Part shown: in pieces, positions 15,470-24,328 of the stretch | How the letters are laid out: each line of letters starts with the position of its first letter | Position numbering within the stretch: the stretch's first letter is position 1 | Made by a program: the position numbers and the translations under genes | From: Sphingomonas sp. | GTDB lineage: Bacteria > Pseudomonadota > Alphaproteobacteria > Sphingomonadales > Sphingomonadaceae | Length of the DNA: 64,000 nucleotides | NCBI GenBank assembly: GCA_017418975.1 | Contig: JAFOMG010000019.1 | Span: 141,173 to 205,172, forward strand | Direction of reading: 5' to 3' | Notes under the pieces: generated by a model | Told to the model about the DNA's origin: nothing | Databases searched by the model: none | Seen by the model: the letters and a program-made list of their open reading frames with translations, nothing else

Positions 15470-17455
15470 ATGACTAGCAGGGCCGCAAACAGGGAAAACA
15501 GCACGATTCCGGACCCGAGCCGGCCCGGTCCCGGCGCGGCGGCCCTGCCGCAATGGATGACCGGGATCGGCTGCATCGTCCTGTCGCTGCCGCTGCTCGG
15601 CTGGCTGCTGAACGTGCCGTTGCTGCGGGGCTTCGGCGATCCCCATTATGCCGTCGCCCCGCTCAGCGCGATCAACGGCTGCAGCGTGACCCTGGCGGCG
15701 CTCCTCGCGGTTAGCGGCCATGCGCGGCTGGCGCGCCTCGCCGCCACCCCGGCGGCGATACTGCTCAGCCTGATCACCTTCCAGTATCTCACCGGCGCCA
15801 TCGCCGTGGAGCGCCTGTTCTTCTTCGAGGCGGTGCAGCGCCTGGGCGTGCGCAACGACGGTCTCAGCCCGGGCGGCACGGTGGCGGTGCAGGCGCTGGG
15901 CGGGCTCGCCGCGCTCGCCGTTACCGTGGATCGCCGGATCTACCGTGTCATCGGCATCATCCTGGCGAGCGGAACGGTGGCGCTCACCCTGCTGGCGACG
16001 ACTGCGCTCGTCAGCGAGCCGGGCGGCATCTCGCCCGCCTTTCTCGGGCGCTCGGCGATCTCGAGCGCGCTCGCCCTGCTCCCCGCCGCGGGGCTCATCC
16101 TCTACGCGATGGGGCGCGAGCCCAATGAGCGGGGATGGCACCTGCTGGTGCGGCTGGCGCCGGCGGTCATCATCCTGCCCGCCATACCCTCGCTGCTCGG
16201 CTTCGCGGCCTATCAGGCGGACCTGCTCGGCTTCGGCGCGGCCCAGTTCGTCGTGCTCGCCGCCAATGTCGTGATCCTGGCGGGCGTGCTGATGCGCGCG
16301 ATCGGCCATGCCGACGCGCAGCGCCGGGCGCTGGCGATCCGCGAGGCGAAGCTGAGCGCGGTGCTGATGATGGTGCCCGACGCCGTGATCCTGATCGACG
16401 AGGAAGGCACGATCCTCGACTTCAGCCCCGCCGCCGAGCGGCTGTGGGGCTATCGCGCCGGGCAGGTCGTCGGCGAGACGGTCACCCTCCTCTCGCCGCC
16501 GGCGCATGCCGAGCGCACCCGCCAGGAACTGGCGGACCTGCGCGAGCGCGAGCTGGATCCATGGAATGCCGAGCCGCTCAGCGCCGTCGGGCTGCGCAGC
16601 GACGGCTCGCTCTTCCCGCTCGAGGCGCGCGCCGGCCGGGTGCAGGCGGAGGACATGGCGTGCCTGACCATCTTCGTGCGCGACATGTCGGCGCAGTTCG
16701 GCGTCGAGGATCAGGTCGCCCAGCTCAACGCCGAGCTCGCCCATCTCGCGCGCCAGAGCGCGATGGGCGAAGCCGCGGCCGATCTTGCGCACGAGCTCAA
16801 CCAGCCGCTCACCGCCGCCGCCAACTATCTCTCGGCGGCCGCCATGCTCGCGCGGAGCACCGGGGCCGAGGGCCCGGGCACCGAGATGGTGGACCATGCC
16901 CGCGAGCAAGTGATGCAGGCCGGCGAGATCATCCGCCGCGTGCGCAGCTTCACCGAGCGCAACGACACCGAGCGGAGCGTGGAGCCGCTCCGCCCGATGA
17001 TCGAGGACGCGGCCCGGCTCGTGCTGGTCGGATCGAGCCGCCTCGCCGCCCAGATCGACTGCGACGTCGCGCCGGCCGGCCTGTGCGCCTTTGTCGACCG
17101 CATCCAGATCCAGCAGGTGCTGGTCAACCTGATGCGCAATGCCGTGGAAGCGCTGCGCGCGAGCGGGCAGCGGGATCCGCGGATCTGGGTCACCGCCCGG
17201 CAGATCGACGGCCCCATGGTCGAGCTGCGCTGCCGCGACAATGGGCCCGGCCTTCCGCCCGAGACGCTCGCCCGCCTCTTCCAGCGCTTCTCGGCCAGCC
17301 GGACGAGCGAGGGCATGGGAATCGGCCTGTCGATCTCGAAGCGCATCATCGAGCTGCACGGCGGCGTCTTCTCCGCCGAGAACATCCCCGGCGGCGGCGC
17401 CATCTTCACCTTCACCCTGCCGACCCTCGATCGCGAGAACATGGCGAAAGACTGA
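15470..17455 (+). CDS. Membrane PAS-domain sensor histidine kinase (FixL-like)
   Basis: A 661-residue kinase. The N-terminal part (about 25-280) has eight or so hydrophobic segments forming a MASE-like membrane sensor; then comes a PAS domain (about 295-400) with the FSPAAERLWGYRAG pattern. The HisKA domain has the phosphorylated H441 in LAHELNQPLTAAANYL, typical of FixL/DctB-type kinases, and the ATPase domain has NLMRNAVEAL, RDNGPGL and GIGLSISKRI. No response regulator gene is adjacent, so the partner is elsewhere. The gene just downstream encodes a lipoprotein in the same direction, 73 bases away. Confidence 0.88.
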   Translation: MTSRAANRENSTIPDPSRPGPGAAALPQWMTGIGCIVLSLPLLGWLLNVPLLRGFGDPHYAVAPLSAINGCSVTLAALLAVSGHARLARLAATPAAILLSLITFQYLTGAIAVERLFFFEAVQRLGVRNDGLSPGGTVAVQALGGLAALAVTVDRRIYRVIGIILASGTVALTLLATTALVSEPGGISPAFLGRSAISSALALLPAAGLILYAMGREPNERGWHLLVRLAPAVIILPAIPSLLGFAAYQADLLGFGAAQFVVLAANVVILAGVLMRAIGHADAQRRALAIREAKLSAVLMMVPDAVILIDEEGTILDFSPAAERLWGYRAGQVVGETVTLLSPPAHAERTRQELADLRERELDPWNAEPLSAVGLRSDGSLFPLEARAGRVQAEDMACLTIFVRDMSAQFGVEDQVAQLNAELAHLARQSAMGEAAADLAHELNQPLTAAANYLSAAAMLARSTGAEGPGTEMVDHAREQVMQAGEIIRRVRSFTERNDTERSVEPLRPMIEDAARLVLVGSSRLAAQIDCDVAPAGLCAFVDRIQIQQVLVNLMRNAVEALRASGQRDPRIWVTARQIDGPMVELRCRDNGPGLPPETLARLFQRFSASRTSEGMGIGLSISKRIIELHGGVFSAENIPGGGAIFTFTLPTLDRENMAKD

Positions 17456-17528
17456 CGGCGAAATCGCCGAACCCCGCTTCCGCCCGCCTGCGGCACCCGG
17501 TATATTCGCCGGGAAAGAGGGGGAAATC

Positions 17529-19031
17529 ATGCGGAACCTGTTTCTGGCGTCCCTGAGCGCGGCTCTGCTGGCGTCCTGCAGCGGCGGCAATGGCGGCTCG
17601 ACTCCCACCCCGACCCCCACTCCGGTGAACCAGCCGCCCAGCTTCACTTCGGCCGCCGCCGTCAGCGTGCCCGAGAACACCAGCGGCACGATCTATACCG
17701 CCACCGCCACCGACCCGGAGGGCGCGCCGGTCACCTTCTCGCTGACCGGCGGCGACGACGTCTCGCTCTTCACGCTCACGGGCGCCAATCTGTCGTTCAA
17801 GATGCCCCCCGATTACGAAGCCCCGGCCGACCTCAATCACGACAATGTCTACCAGGTCGAGATCACCGCTTCGGACGGCACGAACAACGTGAAGCTGCTG
17901 CTCGCCGTCACTGTCACCGATATCGGGCCGTCGGGCTATTCGCTCAAGGTGATGGGCCGGCCCTTCACCGGCGTCGAGCGCCTCACCGCGGGCGCCATCG
18001 CCGAAGATGCCGGGTCTTACCGGTGCTATGACTATGCCAACGCCCGTTATGACGCCCGGCTGTGCAACAGCCTCGTCAGTGGCGGCGTCGGCACTTCCGA
18101 CTTCTCCTATCAGGAGGAACGCGGATTGCTCGGCTGGGCCCCGGCGCCACGTCGCCCGGATTGGGCGGGCCTTGCCACCGACCGCTATACCGTTATCGTC
18201 TATACCGCCGCGAACGGCGATCTGATGGTCGTATGGGCCGCGATTCTCGACACGATCCTGCCTTCCACCAAGACTTGGATCCAGCCCGTCCCGGGCCGCC
18301 CGCCGATCTGGCGAATCCCCAATACCGCCACGCGCAATCTCGGCGGCTGGGCACAGTTCGGCCGCGACGGCTATCTCTACATCATATTCGGCGACGGCAC
18401 CGATGCGAGCCGCGCGCAGGATCCCAATTCGCCCTTCGGCAAGATCTGGCGGATCGATCCCTACAAGGATGACTATCCGGCCGATGCGGATCGCAATTTC
18501 GGCGCGCCCGCGACCGGCGGCATGCTCGCGGCGCTCGGGCTGCGCAGCCCCGACCGGTTCAGCATGGATGCCAACGGCAACATCATCCTCGGCGATCGCG
18601 GCGAAAGCGCGCGCGAGGAGATCAACGTCCTGCTCGCCGGCGAATCGAACGTGAATTTCGGCTGGCCCTATCGCGAGGGCAGCCTGGTCCGCCAGTCGGG
18701 CGAGCCGGCGGGGCTGCGCGCCCCGGCGATCGAGCTGGAGCACGGCACCGGCCCCGTGCAGTCGAACCGGATCGTATCGGGCGCGATCTATACCGGCAGC
18801 GCCGCGGCCATTCGCGATCAATATGTCTTCGGCGACACCAGCGGGAAGCTGTGGATGATACCGGCCGCCAGGCTCCTGCTCGGCCATCTTACCGGCGCCG
18901 ACCTTACCCGAACCGAGGAATTGCTGTTCTCAAGGGGGCATCCGCTCGAGAATCTGGTCTCGATCGTCGGCTCTTCCACCCTGACCCTGACCGACGATTC
19001 CGGCCTCTATTACGTACTCAGCGCGCCCTAG
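17529..19031 (+). CDS. Lipoprotein with cadherin-like and sugar-dehydrogenase-like domains
   Basis: A 500-residue protein with a lipoprotein signal ending at C17 (LLASCSGG), then a Pro/Thr spacer (TPTPTPTP). Residues about 35-115 resemble a cadherin-like domain (PENTSGTIYTATATDPEG, then DLNHDNVYQVEITASDG). Residues about 130-500 resemble the six-bladed propeller of soluble glucose/sorbosone dehydrogenases (GRDGYLYIIFGDG, FGKIWRIDPY, NVNFGWPYREG). Several typical PQQ-site residues are not evident to me, so catalysis is uncertain. It would be anchored to the outer membrane and could bind surface sugars. Confidence 0.75.
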   Translation: MRNLFLASLSAALLASCSGGNGGSTPTPTPTPVNQPPSFTSAAAVSVPENTSGTIYTATATDPEGAPVTFSLTGGDDVSLFTLTGANLSFKMPPDYEAPADLNHDNVYQVEITASDGTNNVKLLLAVTVTDIGPSGYSLKVMGRPFTGVERLTAGAIAEDAGSYRCYDYANARYDARLCNSLVSGGVGTSDFSYQEERGLLGWAPAPRRPDWAGLATDRYTVIVYTAANGDLMVVWAAILDTILPSTKTWIQPVPGRPPIWRIPNTATRNLGGWAQFGRDGYLYIIFGDGTDASRAQDPNSPFGKIWRIDPYKDDYPADADRNFGAPATGGMLAALGLRSPDRFSMDANGNIILGDRGESAREEINVLLAGESNVNFGWPYREGSLVRQSGEPAGLRAPAIELEHGTGPVQSNRIVSGAIYTGSAAAIRDQYVFGDTSGKLWMIPAARLLLGHLTGADLTRTEELLFSRGHPLENLVSIVGSSTLTLTDDSGLYYVLSAP

Positions 19032-19044
19032 GGCGGACCGGCGG

Positions 19045-19063
19045 GCGGGGCAATGAGCCCCGC
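19045..19063 (+). terminator. Hairpin after the lipoprotein gene
   Basis: A perfect 7-bp stem GCGGGGC/GCCCCGC with a five-base loop starts 13 bases past the stop codon. There is no T-run, so it is a candidate weak terminator or 3'-end stabiliser. Confidence 0.4.
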
Positions 19064-19191
19064 TCGCGCGGCGCCGCGGATGTCGCCGAGCCGACAAGTT
19101 GCGACAATTTCGCCCCCCGGCCGAGAAACCTTCGCGACAGGTGCCGCCTATCCCCTTCCCCACCCAGACGTCACTGGGGCGGAGAAAAGGC

Positions 19192-19644
19192 ATGAAGAGA
19201 CTCAAGCTCGCCGCGCTGCTCGCTGCTGGCGCGATCACGTTCGGCGGAGGCGCCGCAATGGCCGCCCCGGCGCAGCAGGACCAGACGGCACCCAAGGCCC
19301 AGGCCGCGCGTCGCCCCCATCACAATCCGATGGACGCCAACAAGGACGGCATGATCAGCCGCGACGAATGGATGAAGGCCGCCGCAGCGCGTTTCGATCG
19401 CTTCGACGTCAACAAGGACGGCAAGATCTCGCGCCAGGAACTGCGCTTCGGCCGTTTCGAGGAACGCATGCACCGCCGCCATCGCCATGGCTGGCAGCAT
19501 GGCGGGCCGCATCGCGGCCCCGGCTTCGGGCCCGGCCGCGAAGGCCCGGGCGGTCCCAATGGCCCGCATCGCCGCTTCGGCCCGCCGCCGCCCCCGCCGT
19601 CGGGACAGCCCGCGGCGCCGGCCACTCCGGCCCCCGGCAACTGA
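19192..19644 (+). CDS. Exported EF-hand protein
   Basis: A 150-residue protein with a signal peptide (MKRLKLAALLAAGAITFGGG, cut near AMAAP) and two EF-hand loops: DANKDGMISRDEW (about 48-60) and DVNKDGKISRQEL (about 72-84). Both have the acidic residues for calcium binding. The C-terminal half is low-complexity Gly/Pro/His/Arg sequence. It is probably a periplasmic calcium-binding protein of unknown purpose. GGAGAAAAGG lies upstream of the start. It converges with the JAMM-domain gene five bases downstream. Confidence 0.85.
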   Translation: MKRLKLAALLAAGAITFGGGAAMAAPAQQDQTAPKAQAARRPHHNPMDANKDGMISRDEWMKAAAARFDRFDVNKDGKISRQELRFGRFEERMHRRHRHGWQHGGPHRGPGFGPGREGPGGPNGPHRRFGPPPPPPSGQPAAPATPAPGN

Positions 19645-19648
19645 GCGG

Positions 19649-20047
19649 TCAGTCGATCGCGACCGGATCGAAACGCCCGTGGAGCGCTCCCCCCTCCACG
19701 GCGCGCCAGGCGGTGACGGTATCGCCCCCGACGATCAGCCAGAGCTTGCCGTCGGGGGCAGCCATCGCCGCATCGGTGACCGAAGGGGCCGCGTCGCCGC
19801 TCGGATGCGAATGCCAATAGCCCAGGAGCTTCGGCCCGCCCCCGCGCTCGGCTCGAAGCGCTGCGAACAGCGCGGCAGGATCGATCTCGAAATGCCTATC
19901 CGGCGCTTCGTCCACATTTTCAACAGCTTGATAGCTGGTGATTGCGCTGTCCCGACCGAACAGCAATCCGCACGCCTCAAGCGGCGCGGCAAGAACGGCT
20001 TCCCGTCGGATCGCATCGAGCACGGCCATGGGAATTCGCAAGCGCAT
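19649..20047 (-). CDS. JAMM/MPN (Mov34-type) metalloprotease domain protein
   Basis: A 132-residue single-domain JAB protein with a complete JAMM metal site: E24 (LEACGLLFG), H79 and H81 (YWHSHPSGD) and D92. Such proteins are zinc isopeptidases or peptidases; bacterial stand-alone members often work with ubiquitin-like sulfur carriers, but no such carrier or E1-like gene is adjacent. It is in the minus direction, separated from the next plus-strand gene by 273 bases. In that gap a loose TTGACA at 20230 is the only promoter-like element seen. Confidence 0.85.
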   Translation of the reverse strand: MRLRIPMAVLDAIRREAVLAAPLEACGLLFGRDSAITSYQAVENVDEAPDRHFEIDPAALFAALRAERGGGPKLLGYWHSHPSGDAAPSVTDAAMAAPDGKLWLIVGGDTVTAWRAVEGGALHGRFDPVAID

Positions 20048-20320
20048 CGCCGCCCACGATAGGACATGGCCCGGCGCTCGTCATCCATGGCCGGGCTTTG
20101 CCCGACAGAACGCGATCGGGCGAGCGCGCCCGGTCTGTATCGACATTCGGGCCAGCTCGATTCTTCCGCTCCCCTCCCTTGCAGGGAGAAGAATGTTGGA
20201 TGCCGACATGCCTCAGGGATTCCAACATCTTGACAGGATACCGAAACCCGCGGAAATCTGTCGGATACCGATCGGTACAGATCTTGAAATCGCGAACCTC
20301 GTCCCCATTTAAGGTCAAAC

Positions 20321-21268
20321 ATGAATCCGGGGGTTTCCATCATCGAGGCACGTATCGCGGACACAGCCGATGGCTGGCGTCTGGATCGTGCGCTCGCCGA
20401 CGCGGTGCCGACGCTGTCACGCGAACGGCTGAAGGCGCTGATTTCCTCGGGCGCGGTCACCGGTCCGCAGGGGCTCGTGCGCGATCCGGCAAGGAAGGCG
20501 CCCGCCGGCACATTGTTCAGCGTCGCGGTGCCCGAGCCCGAGCCGGCGCACAACGAAGCGCAGGAGATCCCGCTCAAGGTGGTGTTCGAGGATGAGCATC
20601 TGATCGTGATCGACAAGCAGGCCGGGCTGGTCGTCCATCCGGCGGCGGGCAATCTCGACGGAACGCTGGTCAACGCGCTGCTCCACCATTGCCGGGGTTC
20701 GCTCTCGGGCATTGGCGGCGTGGCGCGGCCGGGGATCGTCCATCGGATCGACAAGGACACGTCGGGCCTGATGGTCGCGGCCAAGACCGACCGCGCGCAC
20801 GAAGGATTGGCGAAACAGTTCAAGTCCCATTCAATTGACCGGCGCTATCGTGCGATCGTGTCAGGACTTTTGAGACTATCCGAAGGTACGGTTGATGCGC
20901 CGCTCGCGCGTTCGCCGCACAATCGCAAGAAGGTCGCGATCGTGAAGAACGGGAAGCGCGCCGTCACGCATTGGCGCAAGCTTCGCCAACTTCAGGACGC
21001 GACGCTGGTCGAATGCCGGCTGGAAACGGGCCGTACCCATCAGGTGCGCGTCCATATGGCTTCTTTGGGCCATCCGCTGGTCGGCGATCCGGTCTATGGC
21101 AGTGTCCGCAAGGGGCACCGTCAACTTCTGGAAACCTTGAATTTCCGGCGCCAGGCCTTGCACGCGGCCCATCTGGGGTTCATTCACCCCATCGATAGCA
21201 CCGCTTTGGCGTTCGAAAGCGAAATCCCTGCCGATATGCAGGAACTGTTCGATAACCTCATCGTATGA
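20321..21268 (+). CDS. rluD: Ribosomal large subunit pseudouridine synthase, RluD type
   Basis: The enzyme isomerises uridines in 23S rRNA (positions 1911, 1915 and 1917 in E. coli). It has an N-terminal S4 RNA-binding domain (about residues 18-80) and an RluA-family catalytic domain with the active D144 in HRIDKDTSGLM. The 315-residue length is normal. RluD and RluC are hard to separate by eye; the S4 domain is present in both. A possible promoter lies near 20230-20259. rpoH follows after 52 bases in the same direction. Confidence 0.9.
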   Translation: MNPGVSIIEARIADTADGWRLDRALADAVPTLSRERLKALISSGAVTGPQGLVRDPARKAPAGTLFSVAVPEPEPAHNEAQEIPLKVVFEDEHLIVIDKQAGLVVHPAAGNLDGTLVNALLHHCRGSLSGIGGVARPGIVHRIDKDTSGLMVAAKTDRAHEGLAKQFKSHSIDRRYRAIVSGLLRLSEGTVDAPLARSPHNRKKVAIVKNGKRAVTHWRKLRQLQDATLVECRLETGRTHQVRVHMASLGHPLVGDPVYGSVRKGHRQLLETLNFRRQALHAAHLGFIHPIDSTALAFESEIPADMQELFDNLIV

Positions 21269-21326
21269 TTTCAGGCGGCGCTGGCCTTGGCCACGCGCGC
21301 CCTTTAAGTGAAAGGGAGAAATGATC

Positions 21327-22229
21327 ATGGCAAGCGGAAGCAACGTCCCGGCGACGATCCCCGCGCTTGGTGGTGAGGCCAGCCTCAACCGCTATCTGGC
21401 CGAGATCAAGAAGTTTCCGATCCTGAGCCCCGAGCAGGAGTTCATGCTCGCCAAGCGCTTCCAGGAGCATGGCGACACCGATGCCGCGGCCCAGCTGGTC
21501 ACCTCGCACCTGCGCCTCGTGGCGAAGATCGCCATGGGCTATCGCGGCTATGGCCTGCCCGTCTCCGAGCTGATCTCGGAAGGCAATATCGGCCTGATGC
21601 AGGGCGTGAAGAAGTTCGAGCCCGATCGGGGCTTCCGCCTGGCGACCTATGCCATGTGGTGGATCCGCGCCTCGATCCAGGAATTCATCCTGCGCTCGTG
21701 GAGCCTGGTGAAGATGGGCACCACCGCGGCGCAGAAGAAGCTGTTCTTCAACCTGCGCCGGATGAAGGCCAAGCTCGACGCGTTCGAGGATGGCGACCTT
21801 TCCCCCGAGCATGTCGCCAAGATCGCTACCGATCTGGGCGTCACCGAGGAGGAAGTCACTTCGATGAACCGCCGCATGGCGATGGGCGGCGACACGTCGC
21901 TCAACGTGCCGATGCGGGAGGATGGCGAGGGCCAGTGGCAGGATTGGCTCGCCGACGAGGACCAGCTCCAGGACGAGCGCGTCGCCGAGGCCCAGGAAGC
22001 CACCGTCCGCCACGAGATGCTCGTGTCGGCGATGGAGGACCTCAACGAGCGCGAGCGGCACATCCTGACCGAGCGCCGCCTCACCGACGATCCCAAGACC
22101 CTCGAGGAGCTCTCGCAGGTCTATGACGTCAGCCGCGAGCGCGTCCGCCAGATCGAGGTGCGCGCGTTCGAGAAGCTGCAAAAGGCGATGATGCGCATCG
22201 CCGGCGAGAAGCGCCTGCTGACCGCCTGA
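21327..22229 (+). CDS. rpoH: Heat-shock sigma factor sigma-32
   Basis: RpoH directs RNA polymerase to heat-shock promoters. The protein carries the RpoH box QKKLFFNLRRMK, which separates it from RpoD-like sigmas, plus region 2 (LISEGNIGLMQGVKKF, TYAMWWIRASIQEF) and region 4 (SRERVRQIEVRAFEKL). The start was set at 21327 because GGGAG lies eight bases before it; an ATG at 21321 is only two bases from that sequence. It gives a protein of 300 residues. mtgA follows after eight bases. Confidence 0.96.
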   Translation: MASGSNVPATIPALGGEASLNRYLAEIKKFPILSPEQEFMLAKRFQEHGDTDAAAQLVTSHLRLVAKIAMGYRGYGLPVSELISEGNIGLMQGVKKFEPDRGFRLATYAMWWIRASIQEFILRSWSLVKMGTTAAQKKLFFNLRRMKAKLDAFEDGDLSPEHVAKIATDLGVTEEEVTSMNRRMAMGGDTSLNVPMREDGEGQWQDWLADEDQLQDERVAEAQEATVRHEMLVSAMEDLNERERHILTERRLTDDPKTLEELSQVYDVSRERVRQIEVRAFEKLQKAMMRIAGEKRLLTA

Positions 22230-22237
22230 CGAGCGCC

Positions 22238-23200
22238 ATGGGGGATCGGGATCGCGATACCGGCGCGGAGCCTCCGCGCCAGCCCGAGGCGCCGGCGGAC
22301 ATCCCGCCGGCGCCTTCCGCATCGGCGCCGCGTCCGCGCGACTGGACGCCGCGCGCGACGACGGCGCAGCAGCCCCCCGGGCTGGGCGCGCCGCCGATGC
22401 CGGATCTCCGCCCGCTGGGTGAGGAGGCCGACCCTTTCGCGTCTCGCGGCGAGGCGCCTCCACGAGCTTCTCCCCGGCCTTCGCCGGGGAAAGAAGAGCG
22501 TGCGCCCAAGCCCCGCAAGCCCCTCCTGCGCCGCATCCTGTTCTGGATCCTCAAGGCCATCCTGGCTTTCCTGCTCGTCTCGATCGGCATGGTGGTGATC
22601 TACAGGTTCGTGCCGCCCCCCATCACCTGGACGCAGATCGGCGACATCTTCGAAGGGCATGGCGTTACCAAGCGCTGGATGTCGATCGACAGGATCGATC
22701 CCAACATGACGCTCGCCGCGATCGCCGCCGAGGATGCGCGCTTCTGCACCCATCACGGCTTCGACCTTACGGCGATCGAGCAGGCCTATGCCCGCAACCA
22801 GAAGGGCGGCCGCATCCGCGGCGGCTCGACGATCAGCCAGCAGACCGCCAAGAACGTCTTCCTGTTCCAGGGCGGCGGCTATGCCCGCAAGGCGCTGGAG
22901 GCCTATTTCACTGTCCTGATCGAGAATATCTGGGGCAAGCGGCGGATCATGGAAGTCTATCTCAACGTCGCGGAGACCGGGATCGGCACCTATGGCGTCA
23001 ATGCCGGCGCGATGCGCTATTTCAAGCACGACGCCTCGCGCCTGTCCCCTCGCGAGGCCGCCCAGATCGCCGCGGTCCTTCCCCTCCCCAAGAAGCGCGC
23101 CGGCATCGATCCGCGCGGCTTCACCCGCCGCTACGGGAACGCGATAACCGCCCGCATCGGCACCGTGCGAGGTGACGGGCTGGACGATTGCGTCCGCTGA
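22238..23200 (+). CDS. mtgA: Monofunctional peptidoglycan glycosyltransferase
   Basis: MtgA polymerises lipid II into glycan strands. The 320-residue protein has a long proline-rich cytoplasmic N-terminus (about 1-95), one membrane helix (about 98-122), and a family 51 glycosyltransferase domain with the catalytic E165 in AAEDARFCTHHGFD and the GGSTISQQTAKNVFL motif. The N-terminal extension is about 80 residues longer than in E. coli MtgA. It starts eight bases after rpoH; its stop overlaps the next start (TGATG). Confidence 0.92.
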   Translation: MGDRDRDTGAEPPRQPEAPADIPPAPSASAPRPRDWTPRATTAQQPPGLGAPPMPDLRPLGEEADPFASRGEAPPRASPRPSPGKEERAPKPRKPLLRRILFWILKAILAFLLVSIGMVVIYRFVPPPITWTQIGDIFEGHGVTKRWMSIDRIDPNMTLAAIAAEDARFCTHHGFDLTAIEQAYARNQKGGRIRGGSTISQQTAKNVFLFQGGGYARKALEAYFTVLIENIWGKRRIMEVYLNVAETGIGTYGVNAGAMRYFKHDASRLSPREAAQIAAVLPLPKKRAGIDPRGFTRRYGNAITARIGTVRGDGLDDCVR

Positions 23201-23613
23201 TGTCGGATGGGGAGATGCCGCCGATCCGCATCGCCGCCGCACTGATCGACGACGGCGCGGGCCGCATGCTGCTGGTCCGGAAAACCGGGACTTCGGCCTA
23301 TATGCAGGCCGGCGGCAAGATCGAGCCGGGCGAGACGCCGCTCGACGCGCTGCGCCGCGAGCTGGCCGAGGAGATCGGCCTGGTCCCCGTCGAGGAGCCC
23401 GCCTATGTCGGCCGCTTCCAAGCCTCCGCCGCCAACGAGCCGGGCCGCGTGGTGGAGGCGGAGCTGTTCCACCTCACCGTCGCGCACCGGCCCGCCGCCG
23501 CGGCGGAGATCGCCGAGGCGCTATGGGTGCCGATCGCCGAAGCCGAGGCGCTGCCGCTCGCCCCGATGACCCACACCCATGTGCTGCCGATCGCCCTGAA
23601 ACTGCTGGACTGA
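23200..23613 (+). CDS. NUDIX hydrolase
   Basis: A 137-residue single-domain protein with a full Nudix box, GGKIEPGETPLDALRRELAE followed by EIG (residues 38-60). It hydrolyses nucleoside diphosphates linked to another group; the substrate cannot be told from sequence, though the sequence around MLLVRKTGT is common among MutT-like housecleaning enzymes. The chosen start overlaps the mtgA stop by one base; an ATG 15 bases later is the alternative. Confidence 0.9.
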   Translation: MSDGEMPPIRIAAALIDDGAGRMLLVRKTGTSAYMQAGGKIEPGETPLDALRRELAEEIGLVPVEEPAYVGRFQASAANEPGRVVEAELFHLTVAHRPAAAAEIAEALWVPIAEAEALPLAPMTHTHVLPIALKLLD

Positions 23614-23616
23614 CCC

Positions 23617-23649
23617 CATTCCTCCCCGAGCTCGTCTGAGGGAGGAATG
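23617..23649. terminator. Hairpin between convergent genes
   Basis: CATTCCTCCC and GGGAGGAATG form a perfect 10-bp stem around a 13-base loop, between the NUDIX stop and the convergent membrane protein stop. No T-run is present. Confidence 0.4.
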
Positions 23650-23653
23650 AAAG

Positions 23654-23935
23654 TCACTGGATCTTGTTCACGGCGCTCTTCGCCGCGTCGCCGACATCCT
23701 TGGCCGCATCGCCCACCTTGTCGGCGGCGGTGCTGACAGCATCGGTCTTCGCATCCTCGCGGCTATTCTGGTTGAACAGATAGATGGCGCCGATCACCAC
23801 CGCGATCAGCAGCGCCAGCCCGATCAACAGGCTGCCGCCGCCGCCGCGGCGCTCGATCACCACCGTGCTGCCTTCCGTCTCGGTGACGCGCTCGGCAGTC
23901 ACGCCGTCGCTGCGCTCGGTTACGCGTTCGACCAT
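23654..23935 (-). CDS. Small single-pass membrane protein
   Basis: A 93-residue protein of unknown function: a charged N-terminal part with repeated VTE segments (about 1-28), a glycine run (RRGGGG), one membrane helix (about 36-54), and an Ala/Asp/Lys-rich C-terminal helix with VGDAAKDVGDAAKSA, an apparent short internal repeat. The tail would lie on the outer side if the N-terminus is cytoplasmic. It follows ybaB and dnaX in the same direction but is separated by 60 bases. Confidence 0.75.
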   Translation of the reverse strand: MVERVTERSDGVTAERVTETEGSTVVIERRGGGGSLLIGLALLIAVVIGAIYLFNQNSREDAKTDAVSTAADKVGDAAKDVGDAAKSAVNKIQ

Positions 23936-23995
23936 TGCACTCCTCCTCGAACTTGCCCATCAGCAACCGAGAAGGCGTTGGAATGGTTCCGAAAA

Positions 23996-24319
23996 TCAGA
24001 AGGGCAGCTTGAAGCCCGGCGGCAGCGGCAGGCCGCTCGTCATCTTCGACATCGCTTCCTGCGAAGCCGCGTCGGCCTTGGCCCGGGCATCGTTGAAGGC
24101 CGCCGCGAGCAGATCCTCGAGCATGCCCTTCTCGGCCGGGTTGAGCAGCGAATCGTCGATCTGGATGCCGATGATCCGGCCCTTGGCCGAAGCCTGGACC
24201 TTGATCAGCCCGCCACCCGAGGCGCCTTCCACTTCGATCTTGTCGAGATCGGCCTGCGCCTTGGTCAGCTCGGCCTGGACGTTCTGCGCCATGGCCATGA
24301 TGTCTTCGAGACTCTTCAT
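23996..24319 (-). CDS. ybaB: YbaB/EbfC nucleoid-associated protein
   Basis: A 107-residue DNA-binding protein of the YbaB/EbfC family, which forms dimers with a tweezer shape and is almost always encoded next to dnaX, as here (nine bases downstream). The family core VEGASGGGLIKVQASAKGRI is present. It compacts DNA and affects gene expression and recombination. Confidence 0.93.
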   Translation of the reverse strand: MKSLEDIMAMAQNVQAELTKAQADLDKIEVEGASGGGLIKVQASAKGRIIGIQIDDSLLNPAEKGMLEDLLAAAFNDARAKADAASQEAMSKMTSGLPLPPGFKLPF

Positions 24320-24328
24320 AGATACTTC

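Noticed and set aside
15164-17689. An 841-codon minus-strand open frame opposite the histidine kinase
   Set aside because: Antisense shadow in high-GC DNA; the plus strand has an unmistakable histidine kinase.
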